A program made the position numbers and the translations under genes. This document shows, one piece after another, positions 8,766 through 17,791 of a stretch of 64,000 nucleotides of DNA. How positions within the stretch are numbered: position 1 is the stretch's first letter; each line of letters starts with the position of its first letter. Source of the DNA: Lacrimispora defluvii (GTDB lineage: Bacteria > Bacillota > Clostridia > Lachnospirales > Lachnospiraceae). Below the pieces are notes generated by a model that ran no database searches, was not told where the DNA came from, and worked only from the letters and a program-made list of their open reading frames with translations. The stretch is from contig JAAOXG010000020.1 in NCBI GenBank assembly GCA_013036995.1, forward strand, positions 62,001 to 126,000, written 5' to 3'.

Positions 8766-10061
8766 ATGAAGAAAAGAAGATTATTGTCAGGTTTATTGGC
8801 AGCAGTAATGGCAGTAGGAATGATCACTGGCTGTTCAGGCGGAAGCAGTGCCTCTTCGGGCAAATCAGGAGGAAATGAAAAAGTAACGATTAAAGTAGCA
8901 TTGTGGGATTATTCCAACACGAAATACTATAAGGCCATATTTGATGCATTTACAGCAAAGTATCCTGATATCACAGTAGAGCCGGTTGAGTTTGCAGCTG
9001 ATGAGTATGATAATACCATAACAACACAGCTAGGAGGTAAACAGGATTTTGATGTTGTCTTTACAAAGGGAACTCCGGCTCTCAGCGCTCTTATTACACA
9101 AGGGCATGTACTTGCACTAGACGATTTTATGGCAAAGGATACCTCTTTTAATAAAGATAATTATCTGGGGCTTATGGATCAGCTCCAGATGGATGGCAAG
9201 ACATATGCAGTGCCGTTTAGAAAAGATAACAATATGATATTTTATAATAAAGACCTCTTTGATAAGGCGGGAGTTCCTTATCCGGAGGACGGTATGACAA
9301 TGAAGGAATACCACGAACTGGCTGCAAAAATGACAAGTGGGACTGGCAATGACAAGGTATACGGTGCGCATGTTCATACATGGCCCAGTAATGTTTATAA
9401 TTATGCAAGAAGAATTGAGAGCTTTGACCAGTTAAATAAAGATACTTATATGAATCTTAAACCATACTATGAAGAGATTCTGGCAATGCAGGATGAGGGG
9501 CTGGTTCAGGATTATGGCGCTCTGAAATCTTCAAACATTCATTATTCAGGCGTATTTTACAACCAACAGGCAGCCATGCTGCAGATTGGTACCTGGTATA
9601 TAAACATGTGCCTTGAAAATGTAAAAGATTTTAAGTGGGGTTGCTGCAGTATTCCGAATGAAGAAGGCATTGGCAATACAAATGCGGTTGGCGGAGTTAC
9701 TCCCATTGCTATTGGAGCATACGCAAAACACCCGGAAGAGGCTTGGAAATTCATTACGACAGTCTGCGGAGAAGAGGGAGCAGAGCTTCTTGCCAATTCA
9801 GGAATTGTACCAGGCTATAACTCTGAAAAAATTAATGCTATCTTTGATGCCATTCCAGAAAAATATCCCAATGCCCCTGAAAAGCTGTCCAAATACATTA
9901 ATGTGGGCAAATATGTAATAGAGCAGCGGATGGACAAGCACACAAAGGATATCGATAACATTATTACGGAACAGCACAGCGCAATTATGACAAAGAGTGT
10001 AACAGTAGATGAAGGTCTTAAGAAGTTGATTGAAAGAGTTTCTGAAGTGCAGGCACAGTAA
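8766..10061 (+). CDS. ABC sugar transporter substrate-binding lipoprotein
   Basis: A 431-residue extracellular solute-binding protein of family 1. The signal peptide ends in the lipobox ITGC with Cys23 as the lipid anchor, followed by a Ser/Gly linker. The mature fold starts near KVTIKVALWDYSNTKYY. It delivers an oligosaccharide to the two permeases downstream. Its position after GH88 and DUF2264 suggests an unsaturated uronate-containing di- or oligosaccharide. An AGGAGGA site lies before the ATG. Confidence 0.9.
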   Translation: MKKRRLLSGLLAAVMAVGMITGCSGGSSASSGKSGGNEKVTIKVALWDYSNTKYYKAIFDAFTAKYPDITVEPVEFAADEYDNTITTQLGGKQDFDVVFTKGTPALSALITQGHVLALDDFMAKDTSFNKDNYLGLMDQLQMDGKTYAVPFRKDNNMIFYNKDLFDKAGVPYPEDGMTMKEYHELAAKMTSGTGNDKVYGAHVHTWPSNVYNYARRIESFDQLNKDTYMNLKPYYEEILAMQDEGLVQDYGALKSSNIHYSGVFYNQQAAMLQIGTWYINMCLENVKDFKWGCCSIPNEEGIGNTNAVGGVTPIAIGAYAKHPEEAWKFITTVCGEEGAELLANSGIVPGYNSEKINAIFDAIPEKYPNAPEKLSKYINVGKYVIEQRMDKHTKDIDNIITEQHSAIMTKSVTVDEGLKKLIERVSEVQAQ

Positions 10062-10096
10062 GCTCCGGTAATAGAAACTTGGGAAGGAAAGGACGT

Positions 10097-11011
10097 ATGA
10101 GCAAAGATAACAGCCAAATTGAAAAAACAAAATCACTTGCAAGAAAAAAGACTTTGGTCGCCTATTCTTTTATTCTTCCAAATTTAATCGGTTTTTTTGT
10201 CTTTACATTTATACCGATTGTATTCTCATTACTTCTAAGCTTTTGTGAGTGGGATTCCGGTAATCCGATTAAGTTTGTAGGGTTTAAAAACTTTATTGTT
10301 ATGTTCACAAAGGATTCCAGCTTTTGGATTGCTCTGAAAAATACGTTGTATTATACAGTTGTGACTGTACCGGTTACTATGGCGTTTGCATTGTTCCTGG
10401 CAATCCTGATGAATAAGCAGATGAAAGGGCGTGTATTTTTCCGTTCCGTTCTTTTCTTTCCCTATGTAGCATCTCTGGTAGCGGTAGCCGTTGTATGGAT
10501 GGCACTTTTTAATCCGGACCGGGGACCTGTAAACAGCTTTCTCATGGTGGCCGGAATTACGAATCCGCCGCGGTGGGCAGCGTCTACAACGTGGGCAATG
10601 CCGACAATTATTGGTCTTACCGTCTGGAAAGGAATGGGTTATTATATGATTGTTTACCTGGCAGCATTGCAGGGGGTATCAGCAGAATTGTATGAGGCTG
10701 CTTCTTTAGACGGAGCCAATAAATGGAATCAGTTTCTGCATATCACCTGGCCCAGTGTGACTCCCACTACCTTTTTCATTCTAATGATGCTGATGGTGTC
10801 CACTTTCAAATCCTATGACACTATGTACATTACCACCCAAGGCGGACCAGGTGAGGCAACGAAGGTTTTGGCTTATCATATTTATAACAGTGCATTTATC
10901 AGTTCCAGGTTTGGTTATGCCAGTGCTGTGGCAATGGTTTTATTCGGTATTATTATGATCGTAACCCTCATTCAGTTTAAAGGTGAGAAGAAATTTACAA
11001 GTTATTTATAA
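10097..11011 (+). CDS. ABC sugar transporter permease (UgpA/LacF type)
   Basis: A 304-residue inner-membrane permease with six predicted helices and the EAA loop EAASLDGANKWNQF that docks the ATPase. I place the start at ATG 10097, which has GGAAAGGA before it, rather than at the upstream TTG at 10079 that would add six residues. It pairs with the next gene. No ATPase gene is present in the operon. Confidence 0.9.
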   Translation: MSKDNSQIEKTKSLARKKTLVAYSFILPNLIGFFVFTFIPIVFSLLLSFCEWDSGNPIKFVGFKNFIVMFTKDSSFWIALKNTLYYTVVTVPVTMAFALFLAILMNKQMKGRVFFRSVLFFPYVASLVAVAVVWMALFNPDRGPVNSFLMVAGITNPPRWAASTTWAMPTIIGLTVWKGMGYYMIVYLAALQGVSAELYEAASLDGANKWNQFLHITWPSVTPTTFFILMMLMVSTFKSYDTMYITTQGGPGEATKVLAYHIYNSAFISSRFGYASAVAMVLFGIIMIVTLIQFKGEKKFTSYL

Positions 11012-11024
11012 GGAGGCAGTACAT

Positions 11025-11870
11025 ATGAGTAGAAGTAATAAAAAAAACGCTGCCTTCGTAATAAAGGCAGTCCTGATCTATGCAGCCCTGATTCTGATGG
11101 CATATATTATGCTGATTCCTTTCGCGTGGATGCTGTCAGCCTCTCTGAAGCTGGAAAAAGATGTATTTTCCTTCCCAATTGTATGGTTGCCGGCAAAGCT
11201 TCAATGGAATAACTATGCGGAAATCTGGAGGAAGGTTCCTCTTTTAACAGGTTTTCTAAACACAGCAAAGCTGACCATGTTTACTACCATTCTTCAGCTT
11301 TTGACCTCCAGCTTTGCAGCCTATGCATTTGCAAAGCTGGAATTTAAGGGGCGGGATACTCTGTTTATGATGTATGTGATGACCATATCCATACCATGGC
11401 AGGTCTATATGGTTCCCCAGTATAAGCTGATGACATGGCTGGGGCTGACAGACAGCCATCTGGGTCTGATTCTTATGCATGCGTTTACAGCAATGGGGGT
11501 ATTTCTCATGAGGCAGTTTTTTGTCAGTATCCCCAATGAACTTTTAGAGGCAGCCAGAATTGATGGATTAAGCGAGTATGGCATATGGAGGAAACTTATG
11601 CTGCCACTTTCAAAGCCTGCAATCGCAACTCTTTGTATCACATCCTTTACATTTGAATGGAACGATTTTATGGGACCTCTTATTTATCTGTCTTCCCAGA
11701 AAAAGAAAACCATACAGTTAATGTTAAGGCTGTTCAATACTCAGTATTCCTCTAATTATGCCCAGATCATGGCAGCTGCGACAGTAGCTTTGATACCGGT
11801 TCTTACCCTGTTTGTATTTTTACAGAGATATTTTGTAGAAGGAGTTGCCAGCTCGGGCATTAAGGGTTGA
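11025..11870 (+). CDS. ABC sugar transporter permease (AraQ/MalG type)
   Basis: A 281-residue membrane protein with six predicted helices and the EAA motif EAARIDGLSEYGIWRKLMLP. AGGAGG at 11011-11016 sits nine bases before ATG 11025. An upstream in-frame ATG at 10983 lies inside the previous gene and has no ribosome site. The C-terminal ending, VEGVASSGIKG, is typical of the family. Confidence 0.9.
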   Translation: MSRSNKKNAAFVIKAVLIYAALILMAYIMLIPFAWMLSASLKLEKDVFSFPIVWLPAKLQWNNYAEIWRKVPLLTGFLNTAKLTMFTTILQLLTSSFAAYAFAKLEFKGRDTLFMMYVMTISIPWQVYMVPQYKLMTWLGLTDSHLGLILMHAFTAMGVFLMRQFFVSIPNELLEAARIDGLSEYGIWRKLMLPLSKPAIATLCITSFTFEWNDFMGPLIYLSSQKKKTIQLMLRLFNTQYSSNYAQIMAAATVALIPVLTLFVFLQRYFVEGVASSGIKG

Positions 11871-11890
11871 TTAAAAGACAAGGAGAAGCA

Positions 11891-12754
11891 ATGAAATATT
11901 CATTATTTACAGTCAGCGTGCCAGATATGACGCTGGAACAGGCACTAAAAAAGATGAAAGAATATGGGTATGATGGTGTGGACTGGCGGGTTACTGATAT
12001 TTATGATGACCCCGAGTTTTTAAAGGAAAAACCATCCTACTGGAGAAATAATTATTGTACGGTTGATATTAAAACAGTTGTAGAAAAGGCAGAGGAATTA
12101 AAAGCGCTTTCAGACAGATATGGAATCTGTGTCAATGCACTTGCGACTTACTTAAAATGCTCTGATCGTGAGGAGGACATTGAACGCTGTATGATAGCCG
12201 CAAAAAAAATGGAATGCGGACGAATCAGGGTCAATGCCCCTTCCTATGATCAGGTAAGGACATATAACCAGTTGTATGAGGAAGCCCTGACAGGGTTTAA
12301 AAGGGTGGAAACGCTGGCGAAAAAGCATGGTGTGAAAGCTGATTTTGAAATGCATATGAGAACTATCACTCCCTCTGCCAGCGCGGCCTGCCGCATTGCC
12401 TCAAACTTCGATTCCCGTTATATTGGGGTAATCTATGATACCGGTAATGTAATTTATGAAGGATATGAAGAGTACAAAATGGCTTTTGAAATATTGGGTC
12501 CGTACCTTGATCTGGTACATATAAAAAATGCGCATTGGATCAAAAAAGAAGTGGATGGAGAAGAGAAATTTATCCCGGATTGGGCTTCCTTTCCAGATGG
12601 ATTTGCGGATTTTGAACGGTGTTTTAAGGCGCTTAAAGCGGTAGGGTATGATGGTTTTATAACATTTGAAGACTTTTCTGATGCTAAAAATTCTGAGGAG
12701 AAACTAAAAACTGATATCTCCTACATTAAGACTATTGTAGATAGAATTAAGTAA
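11891..12754 (+). CDS. sugar phosphate isomerase/epimerase (xylose-isomerase-like TIM barrel)
   Basis: A 287-residue AP-endonuclease-2-fold protein. Visible family features are GYDGVDWRV at the N-terminus, DFEMHMR in the middle, GVIYDTGN, and LVHIKNAHW with the metal-binding histidine. Such enzymes isomerise or epimerise keto-sugars or inositols in the cytosol with a divalent metal. In this operon it probably processes the sugar freed by GH88, DUF2264 or GH2. AAGGAG before ATG 11891 sets the start. The exact substrate is unknown. Confidence 0.78.
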   Translation: MKYSLFTVSVPDMTLEQALKKMKEYGYDGVDWRVTDIYDDPEFLKEKPSYWRNNYCTVDIKTVVEKAEELKALSDRYGICVNALATYLKCSDREEDIERCMIAAKKMECGRIRVNAPSYDQVRTYNQLYEEALTGFKRVETLAKKHGVKADFEMHMRTITPSASAACRIASNFDSRYIGVIYDTGNVIYEGYEEYKMAFEILGPYLDLVHIKNAHWIKKEVDGEEKFIPDWASFPDGFADFERCFKALKAVGYDGFITFEDFSDAKNSEEKLKTDISYIKTIVDRIK

Positions 12755-12792
12755 CCGAAAGCAGCTATTATAAAATAACATAGAGGTAAAAC

Positions 12793-14469
12793 ATGATCAG
12801 GACGTTTCAAACAAATGTAATCAGAAAAACCCAGGAATTAAGCAGCAGTTTATGGAACTTCTCTCCGTGTTCAGGGGAAAATAAAGATAAAAAATATAAA
12901 GTGGCCGTACCATGCTGCTGGGAATCTCTTCCCGATTTCTCCAGTTACCGGGGAGCCGGTGTTTTTTCCAGAAAAATAGAAGCCGAAGGCAATATCCGCC
13001 TTATATTTAAAGGAGTAAGTCATACGGCCAGAGTTTGTCTGGATGGAAATACTATTGCAGAACATTATAATGCGTACACGCCATTTTCTGTTGTACTTAG
13101 AAATCTGGCAGGTAAAAATCATTTGTTAGAGGTGTATGCGGATAATTCCTTTAGTGAGAAAAGCGCACTGCACGTTCCCAATGATTACATGAGTTATGGG
13201 GGGATAAGCCGAGGAGTCGTAATGGAATCCCTGGGAAATGCCTATATTGAATCTGTCCATGCAATTCCTGTGAGGGAAACAAACGGCTGGAACACCAACG
13301 TATCAATAAAGATAACCAGTCTTTCTGACGAAGAAAATATTTATGACCTTAAACTTAAGATTAACGGCAGTGAATTCGAATTTGATAAAATTAAACTGAA
13401 TCCGGGAGAGTCGGTGACTGTTCAGAGGTATTGCAATCCAGGAGAAGTAAAAGACTGGGAAATGGAAGATCCTGCGCTCTATGAATTAGAGGCGGTTCTT
13501 ACGAATCAGAATCAGGCTGTTGATGATTTAATTGAGAGGATTGGGTACAGAGAGATTAAGACAGAGGGAAAAGACATTCTTCTCAACGGCAGAAAACTAA
13601 GAATTAAAGGATTTTGCCGCCACGAGGACCATCCCATGTTTGCATGTGCCATCCCATTTTCCGCAATGCAGCAGGACCTCCTTTTGGCAAAAGATTTAGG
13701 GGCCAATTCCATACGTACGTCTCATTATCCAAATGATGAGCTTTTTTTGGATCTGTGTGATGAACAGGGAATCCTGGTTTGGGAAGAAAATCATGCCAGA
13801 GGCCTGACTTTGGAACAGATGGAGTATCCCAACTTTGAGCAGCAGGCAGAAACGTGTATTGAAGAAATGATTCATTCCCATATCAATCATCCTTCCATTA
13901 TAATCTGGGGAATCTTAAATGAATGTGCCAGCGATACGGAATATGGCTATGGATGTTATCAGAGGCAGTATAATCTGATCCATAAAATGGATAATTCAAG
14001 GCCAAGATCTTCCGCCAGCTGCAAATTCAAAACAGATATCTGTTTTGGTTTGCCGGAAATTGTGTCCTATAATCTGTATCCTGAATGGTATCATGATACG
14101 CCCGCCAGAGAATATATAAATGATATCTATAACTGGGTTCAGACGGAAAGTGAGGGAAGCGGAAAGCCGTTTCTTATCACTGAAATTGGTGCAGGTGCAA
14201 TCTATGGATATCGAACCCCGACTCTTTGCAAGTGGTCGGAGGAATACCAGGCTATGGCATTGGAGCATCAGATTCAGGCAGTCCTGGGACATGAGGAAAT
14301 AAGCGGCATCTATATATGGCAATACTGCGATGTGAGAATCAGCAGTGAATGGTTTGGCAGCAGACCCCGTACAATGAACAATAAAGGAATTGTTGATGAG
14401 TACAGAAGAAGAAAGATGTCCTATGATGTCGTTAAGAGATTGTATCATTCGTATCCGAATTACAGGTAA
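12793..14469 (+). CDS. glycoside hydrolase family 2 (beta-glucuronidase / beta-galactosidase type)
   Basis: A 558-residue GH2 enzyme: a sugar-binding jelly roll (about 1-175, RLIFKGVSHTARVCLDGN), an immunoglobulin-like domain (about 175-260) and a TIM barrel (about 265-558). The acid/base is Glu377 in WGILNECASD and the nucleophile is Glu464 in FLITEIGAGA. The barrel begins with the conserved IKGFCRHEDHP and NSIRTSHYPN. There is no signal peptide, so it acts on imported sugar. Length and lack of extra C-terminal domains fit a beta-glucuronidase better than LacZ, and the operon context agrees. It is the last gene of the operon. Confidence 0.82.
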   Translation: MIRTFQTNVIRKTQELSSSLWNFSPCSGENKDKKYKVAVPCCWESLPDFSSYRGAGVFSRKIEAEGNIRLIFKGVSHTARVCLDGNTIAEHYNAYTPFSVVLRNLAGKNHLLEVYADNSFSEKSALHVPNDYMSYGGISRGVVMESLGNAYIESVHAIPVRETNGWNTNVSIKITSLSDEENIYDLKLKINGSEFEFDKIKLNPGESVTVQRYCNPGEVKDWEMEDPALYELEAVLTNQNQAVDDLIERIGYREIKTEGKDILLNGRKLRIKGFCRHEDHPMFACAIPFSAMQQDLLLAKDLGANSIRTSHYPNDELFLDLCDEQGILVWEENHARGLTLEQMEYPNFEQQAETCIEEMIHSHINHPSIIIWGILNECASDTEYGYGCYQRQYNLIHKMDNSRPRSSASCKFKTDICFGLPEIVSYNLYPEWYHDTPAREYINDIYNWVQTESEGSGKPFLITEIGAGAIYGYRTPTLCKWSEEYQAMALEHQIQAVLGHEEISGIYIWQYCDVRISSEWFGSRPRTMNNKGIVDEYRRRKMSYDVVKRLYHSYPNYR

Positions 14470-14490
14470 AATTTGTATTTATTGTAGAAC

Positions 14491-14519
14491 TTGACATATT
14501 TTTGCCTGCGTGGTAGTAT
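14491..14519 (+). promoter_or_regulatory. glpK promoter
   Basis: A perfect TTGACA (14491-14496), exactly 17 bases, then TAGTAT (14514-14519). Transcription should start near 14526, giving a leader of about 130 bases before glpK. Confidence 0.8.
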
Positions 14520-14543
14520 AAATTTGTGTTATTTAATAATAAG

Positions 14544-14612
14544 CCTAAGAGATGACAGAGCCAGGTGATGAGTGCGGGGAACCGTTCATTTCCAAGGCTC
14601 TTTCTTTATTGT
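14544..14612 (+). promoter_or_regulatory. GlpP-dependent antitermination leader of glpK
   Basis: Within the leader, AGAGCC (14557-14562) pairs with GGCTCT (14596-14601), with an inner ATGA../..TCAT stem between, and TTTCTTT follows. This is a terminator ahead of the gene. Overlapping its 5' arm is GAGAnGAnAGAGnnAGG, also found in the leader at 16226. The antiterminator gene glpP lies 5 kb downstream. GlpP-controlled leaders before glycerol genes are known from Bacillus; assignment here is inference. Confidence 0.6.
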
Positions 14613-14658
14613 TTGGTAAAAAATTAACGAATGAAAGAAGATGGAAGGGGAAGGAATC

Positions 14659-16158
14659 ATGGGAAAATATGTGATCGCTATGGATCAGGGGACTACCAGT
14701 TCCCGGTGCATACTGTTTGATGAGAAAGGGGGCATCTGCAGCGAGGCACAAAAAGAGTTCAGGCAGATTTTTCCAAAACCAGGCTGGGTGGAGCATGATC
14801 CCATGGAAATATGGTCATCACAGCTTTCAGTGACCATGGAAGCGATGGGGAAAATTGGGGCGCATTACAGCGATATTGCTGCAATCGGAATTACAAATCA
14901 AAGAGAAACCACAATTGTGTGGGATAAGGAGACAGGGGAGCCTGTTTACAATGCCATTGTATGGCAGTGCAGAAGGACCGCTGACCGCATTGAGCGTCTG
15001 AAAGAAGATGGGCTGGAAGGGATTATCAGAGACCGTACCGGTCTGATTCCGGACGCGTACTTTTCCGGAAGTAAGATTGAATGGATCCTGGATCACGTAG
15101 AGGGAGCCAGAGAAAAGGCAGAACGTGGAGAACTGCTTTTTGGAACCGTGGACAGCTGGCTGATCTGGAATCTGACCAAGGGCTGCATTCACGTAACAGA
15201 TTATACCAATGCTTCCCGAACCATGCTGTTTGATATTCATAAAAAGTGCTGGGATGAAGATATTCTTAACTATTTTAATATACCAAAAGCAATGCTTCCG
15301 GATGTAAAACCCTCCAGCTGCGTATACGGTTATACCTCTTCTGACGTAATGGGGGGAAAGATCCCCATTGCAGGGGCAGCAGGAGATCAGCAGGCAGCTT
15401 TATTCGGACAGTGCTGCTTCGAAGCCGGTGAAGTTAAAAATACATACGGAACCGGTTGCTTTCTCCTTATGAACACCGGAGAGAAAGCGGTAAAATCAGA
15501 GCATGGTCTGCTGACCACCATAGCAGCCAGTGATCAGGAACGGATTCAGTATGCACTGGAAGGAAGCGTATTTGTGGCAGGCGCTGCCATTCAATGGCTG
15601 CGGGATGCCATGCGTATGGTGCGGTCCGCTTCCCAGACAGAGGAGTATGCCCAGGCAGTGGAAGATACCGGGGGCGTTTACGTGGTACCGGCATTTGCAG
15701 GTCTTGGCGCTCCCTACTGGGATCAGTATGCCAGAGGTACCATTGTAGGAGTGACAAGAGGAACCAGCAAGGAGCAGTTTATCCGCGCCACCCTGGAATC
15801 CATGGCTTATCAGGTATCTGATCTGATTGAAGCCATGGAGCAGGACTCTCAGATTCATTTAAAGGAATTAAGAGTAGACGGCGGGGCCTGCGCCAACAAT
15901 TTCCTCCTGCAGTTCCAGGCAGATGTATTGGATACACGGATTGTCAGACCAAAATGCATTGAAACAACGGCTCTTGGTGCTGCCTATCTGGCAGGTCTGG
16001 CTGTGGGATACTGGAAAGACAGGGAAGAGATCAGACAAAACTGGGAGGCCTCCAGGATCTTCGACAATCAGATGGAAGACGAGTGCCGCAAAAAGAGGAT
16101 TAAGGGCTGGAAGCGGGCAGTCAAATGTGCCCTTTACTGGTCTCAGGATGAAGACTAA
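14659..16158 (+). CDS. glpK: glycerol kinase
   Basis: A 499-residue FGGY-family kinase that phosphorylates glycerol to sn-glycerol 3-phosphate with ATP in the cytosol. The N-terminal nucleotide-binding motif is [13 protein letters not shown], followed by [11 protein letters not shown], the signature region [13 protein letters not shown], and [14 protein letters not shown] in the second lobe. I use ATG 14659, which has GGGGAAGGA before it and gives the family length; an ATG at 14641 would add six residues. Expression is probably controlled by GlpP through the leader. No glpF facilitator gene lies beside it. Confidence 0.95.
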   Translation: MGKYVIAMDQGTTSSRCILFDEKGGICSEAQKEFRQIFPKPGWVEHDPMEIWSSQLSVTMEAMGKIGAHYSDIAAIGITNQRETTIVWDKETGEPVYNAIVWQCRRTADRIERLKEDGLEGIIRDRTGLIPDAYFSGSKIEWILDHVEGAREKAERGELLFGTVDSWLIWNLTKGCIHVTDYTNASRTMLFDIHKKCWDEDILNYFNIPKAMLPDVKPSSCVYGYTSSDVMGGKIPIAGAAGDQQAALFGQCCFEAGEVKNTYGTGCFLLMNTGEKAVKSEHGLLTTIAASDQERIQYALEGSVFVAGAAIQWLRDAMRMVRSASQTEEYAQAVEDTGGVYVVPAFAGLGAPYWDQYARGTIVGVTRGTSKEQFIRATLESMAYQVSDLIEAMEQDSQIHLKELRVDGGACANNFLLQFQADVLDTRIVRPKCIETTALGAAYLAGLAVGYWKDREEIRQNWEASRIFDNQMEDECRKKRIKGWKRAVKCALYWSQDED

Positions 16159-16175
16159 GAGCGGCTATAAATCAC

Positions 16176-16205
16176 TTGACAATCCCAGTGAAATTATGTT
16201 AGCAT
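16176..16205 (+). promoter_or_regulatory. promoter of the glycerol-3-phosphate dehydrogenase operon
   Basis: TTGACA (16176-16181), 18 bases and TAGCAT (16200-16205) directly follow the glpK stop, so the operon can be transcribed separately from glpK. Confidence 0.5.
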
Positions 16206-16225
16206 TAATACAATTGAATAAATAA

Positions 16226-16292
16226 CCTTTGAGACGAAAGAGTAAGGATTATGATACGGAGCTATCCGTTTATTTTCCTTACTCTTTTTTTC
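16226..16292 (+). promoter_or_regulatory. GlpP-dependent antitermination leader of the glpA-type operon
   Basis: A perfect 12-base-pair stem (16237-16248 with 16276-16287, core AGAGTAAGGA) ends in a T-run, which is a strong terminator before the gene. Its 5' side carries the same GAGAnGAnAGAGnnAGG motif as the glpK leader, overlapping the 5' arm. GlpP binding here would favour read-through when glycerol 3-phosphate is present. The terminator is clear; its control by GlpP is inferred. Confidence 0.7.
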
Positions 16293-16341
16293 TATAGTCC
16301 CGGAGAACCGGGAATTATCACGGATTTGGAGGAGATTGATT

Positions 16342-17790
16342 ATGAAGGAATTAAATTACGATGCGGCGATTATCGGCAGCGGCGTTACCGGCTGTGCTAT
16401 AGCCAGAGAGCTGTCCCGTTATCAGCTGAACATCTGCGTCATTGAGCGGGAGGAAGATGTCTGCTCCGGTACATCAAAATCCAACAGTGCCATTGTGCAT
16501 GCTGGATATGATGCTGAGCCAGGCTCATTAAAGGCAAAATTTAATACAGAAGGAAACCGCATGATGGGAGATCTTTCGAAAGCTCTTGATTTTTCCTTTG
16601 TCCGCAACGGTTCACTGGTTCTCTGCTTTTCTGAAGACGACAGACCGTCTCTTAATGCGCTGTATGAAAAAGGATTAAAAAACGGTGTTCCCGACTTGTC
16701 CATACTGACGGGGGATGAAGTCCGTGCCATGGAACCAAGTGTGTCCGAAACAGTGGTGGCTGCATTATATGCGCCAACGGGTGGAATTGTATGCCCCTTT
16801 GGACTGACTATCGCTCTGGCAGAGAATGCCTGTGATAATGGAGCCGATTTCTTATTTGAGACAGAAATTGAGACAATTAACAAAACGGATTCCGGTTATG
16901 ATTTAATATCCAGTAATAAGATCATTCACGCCTCCTATGTGGTCAATGCAGCCGGCGTTTACTCAGACCAGATCCACAACATGGTCAGTGATTCAAAGCT
17001 TCACATCATACCACGAAAGGGAGATTACTGTCTGTTAGATAAAGAAGCGGGGAATCTGGTGAGCCATACCATATTCCAGCTTCCCGGAAAGATGGGTAAG
17101 GGGGTTTTAGTAACACCTACAGTTCATGGAAATCTGCTGACAGGACCTACGGCAATTAACGTAACCGACAAAGAGGAGACCTCTACAACCGCGCAGGAGC
17201 TTGCCGATATTATGGAAAAAGCTGCATGGGGAGTGAATAACATTCCCTTCCGCCAGGTTATTACCTCTTTTTCCGGTCTTCGTGCCCATGAAGAGGGAGA
17301 TGATTTTGTAGTGGGAGAAGTGAAGGATGCAGATGGTTTCTTCGATGCAGCCGGTATGGAATCTCCCGGACTTTCAAGCGCTCCCGCTGTAGGAGTTTAC
17401 CTGGCAGAGCAGATAGCCCTGAAAGCCAATGCAAAAAAGAAAGAAAACTTCATTGAAACCAGAAAAGGTATTATCAATCCTCAGAAGCTTTCCCTGGAAG
17501 AGAGGGGAGAACTGATCAAAAAAGATCCCAGATACGGAACCATCATCTGCCGTTGTGAAGGCATCAGTGAGGGTGAGATTGCAGATGCAGTGACCAGAAC
17601 CCTGGGAGCAGTTTCCGTAGATGGAATTAAGCGCCGGGTGCGTGCAGGAATGGGACGCTGCCAGTCAGGCTTCTGTATCCCGAAAACAATGGAAATTCTG
17701 GCAAGGGAAACAGGCAGAAACATGGAAGACATCTGCAAAAACAGATCCGGTTCTAATTTACTGACAGGGAAAAGACAAGGAGGAGAGTGA
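16342..17790 (+). CDS. FAD-dependent glycerol-3-phosphate dehydrogenase subunit (GlpA-like) with [2Fe-2S] domain
   Basis: A 482-residue flavoprotein. The FAD-binding motif is AAIIGSGVTGCAIARELSRY near the N-terminus, in a DAO-type fold (about 5-365). A C-terminal BFD-like domain has four cysteines (403, 405, 440, 445) for a [2Fe-2S] cluster. It likely oxidises glycerol 3-phosphate to dihydroxyacetone phosphate, passing electrons to the next two gene products. The alternative is a 2-hydroxy-acid oxidase (LhgO-like); the glycerol context decides. ATG 16342 follows GGAGGAG. One base separates its stop from the next start. Confidence 0.82.
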   Translation: MKELNYDAAIIGSGVTGCAIARELSRYQLNICVIEREEDVCSGTSKSNSAIVHAGYDAEPGSLKAKFNTEGNRMMGDLSKALDFSFVRNGSLVLCFSEDDRPSLNALYEKGLKNGVPDLSILTGDEVRAMEPSVSETVVAALYAPTGGIVCPFGLTIALAENACDNGADFLFETEIETINKTDSGYDLISSNKIIHASYVVNAAGVYSDQIHNMVSDSKLHIIPRKGDYCLLDKEAGNLVSHTIFQLPGKMGKGVLVTPTVHGNLLTGPTAINVTDKEETSTTAQELADIMEKAAWGVNNIPFRQVITSFSGLRAHEEGDDFVVGEVKDADGFFDAAGMESPGLSSAPAVGVYLAEQIALKANAKKKENFIETRKGIINPQKLSLEERGELIKKDPRYGTIICRCEGISEGEIADAVTRTLGAVSVDGIKRRVRAGMGRCQSGFCIPKTMEILARETGRNMEDICKNRSGSNLLTGKRQGGE

Positions 17791-17791
17791 C

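Noticed and set aside
13996-14448. 150-codon frame antisense to the GH2 gene
   Set aside because: No ribosome site or known features; overlaps the GH2 catalytic barrel completely.
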